From Bog-532 sp963828445 (GTDB lineage: Bacteria; Actinomycetota; Actinomycetes; Streptosporangiales; Streptosporangiaceae), in the NCBI GenBank assembly GCA_963828445.1, contig CAWHFP010000018.1:1-64000 (forward strand): a DNA stretch of 64,000 bases. The letters run 5' to 3'. The notes under the pieces were generated by a model that saw only the letters and a list, made by a program, of their open reading frames with translations, was not told where the DNA came from and searched no databases. Of the stretch, positions 63,415-64,000 are shown in pieces; positions within the stretch are counted from its first letter, which is position 1; each line of letters starts with the position of its first letter. The position numbers and the translations under genes are program-made.

Positions 63415-64000
63415 GTGAAGTTCTCCTGGTGGCCCCGCAACAACCGTGTGCCTGCTGAGCTCCTTGAGGAGGCTCAGGCGGCCGAGGCCAACGGCTGGTA
63501 CGGCGTCTGGCTGGCCGACCACTACATGCCCGACACCGGCGACACCACCCCGGCCCGCGGCGACGTCTACGAGTGCTGGGCGCTGCTGCCCGCCGTGGCC
63601 GCGGTGACCGACCGGGTCCGGATCGGGACGCTGGTCTCGCCGACCTCGGTCCACCACCCGGCCCTGCTGGCCAACCGGGCCGCCGCCATCGACCAGCTGT
63701 CGGCCGGCCGGCTGGTGCTCGGGATCGGCGCGGGCTGGCAGATCAACGAACACCACGCCTACGGCATCGAACTCGAACCGCCGGGTAAGCGGGTCAGCCG
63801 GTTCGAAGAGGCGATCACGATCGTCCGCTCGCTGCTGGCCGAGGACTCGACCACGTTCCACGGCGAGTTCTACGACATCACCGACGCCCCCTGCGACCCC
63901 AAGCCGGTCCAGTCGCCGCTGCCGCTGCTGGTCGGGACCAAGGGGCCGCGCATGCTCCGCATCACCGCCCGGTACGCCAGCGAGTGGAACACCTGGCAGG
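63415..64000 (+). CDS. F420-dependent LLM-class oxidoreductase, partial
   Basis: The first 195 residues of a luciferase-like TIM barrel; the gene runs off the window. VKFSWWPRNNRVPAELLEEA begins it, then WLADHYMPD (substrate/F420 loop), IGTLVSPTSVHHPALLANRAA and LVLGIGAGWQINEHHAYGI. These are typical of F420-type oxidoreductases. The GTG at 63415 has only a GGAG very close upstream, so a leaderless transcript is possible. It is divergent from the GntR operon across the dyad. Confidence 0.85.
   Translation, partial: MKFSWWPRNNRVPAELLEEAQAAEANGWYGVWLADHYMPDTGDTTPARGDVYECWALLPAVAAVTDRVRIGTLVSPTSVHHPALLANRAAAIDQLSAGRLVLGIGAGWQINEHHAYGIELEPPGKRVSRFEEAITIVRSLLAEDSTTFHGEFYDITDAPCDPKPVQSPLPLLVGTKGPRMLRITARYASEWNTWQ

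Overview
The window is 64 kb of very GC-rich DNA: third codon positions are almost all G or C, GTG starts are common and genes are tightly packed on both strands. Gene content (BTAD/AfsR-type regulator, F420-type LLM oxidoreductase, DUF1707 protein, SARP-like and LuxR-type signalling, an LPVTG-ending secreted protein, many small-molecule exporters) points to a soil-type actinomycete of the Streptomyces/Streptosporangiales kind; the genus cannot be fixed from this window. I found no rRNA, tRNA, CRISPR, phage or insertion-sequence genes. It reads as accessory, regulator-rich chromosome.

Layout. 0-9.7 kb: L,D-transpeptidase lipoprotein, DUF3494 ice-binding-like secreted protein, YbjQ-like protein, an MFS carrier, an ArsR/fluoroacetate-dehalogenase-like pair, SelO, and a broken phosphodiester-glycosidase gene. 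9.9-17.1 kb: BTAD regulator with FAD oxidoreductase, MarR/VOC pair, SDR/TetR pair. 17.2-23.6 kb: truncated ABC1 kinase abutting a truncated MFS gene, an APH-like kinase, and an HxlR-flanked operon (membrane protein, DHA2 exporter, methyltransferase). 23.5-28.8 kb: a two-component system next to a D-alanine/peptidoglycan cassette (DD-carboxypeptidase, alanine racemase, D-Ala ligase). 28.9-36.6 kb: two Rieske proteins, an esterase, a GT-C-like membrane protein, a second two-component system, DsrE/TetR and an unknown membrane protein. 36.9-41.8 kb: a large secreted GH3 enzyme with carbohydrate-binding modules, and an SDR. 41.9-44.8 kb: PadR with three tandem copies of a membrane-protein gene, the last decayed. 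44.9-52.7 kb: peroxiredoxin-like and nitronate-monooxygenase-like genes, a three-gene signalling operon, a methyltransferase, and a sodium:solute symporter. 52.7-64 kb: DUF4434-like secreted protein, methyltransferase, MarR/DrrAB-type exporter operon, TehA-like carrier, SnoaL-like protein, Lrp/MFS pair, DUF1707, a GntR/ABC operon, and the start of an F420-dependent oxidoreductase.

Two themes stand out. First, many regulators sit head to head with a neighbour and the gap between them carries a clear perfect or near-perfect palindrome (ArsR, MarR, TetR twice, HxlR, PadR, GbsR/MarR, GntR), so much of the local control can be read from the DNA. Second, about a dozen otherwise well-conserved genes are interrupted by apparent single-base indels, several in runs of G or T. 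This is more than natural decay would be expected to give and probably reflects uncorrected sequencing errors; I mark these genes as broken but describe the intact product each would encode.
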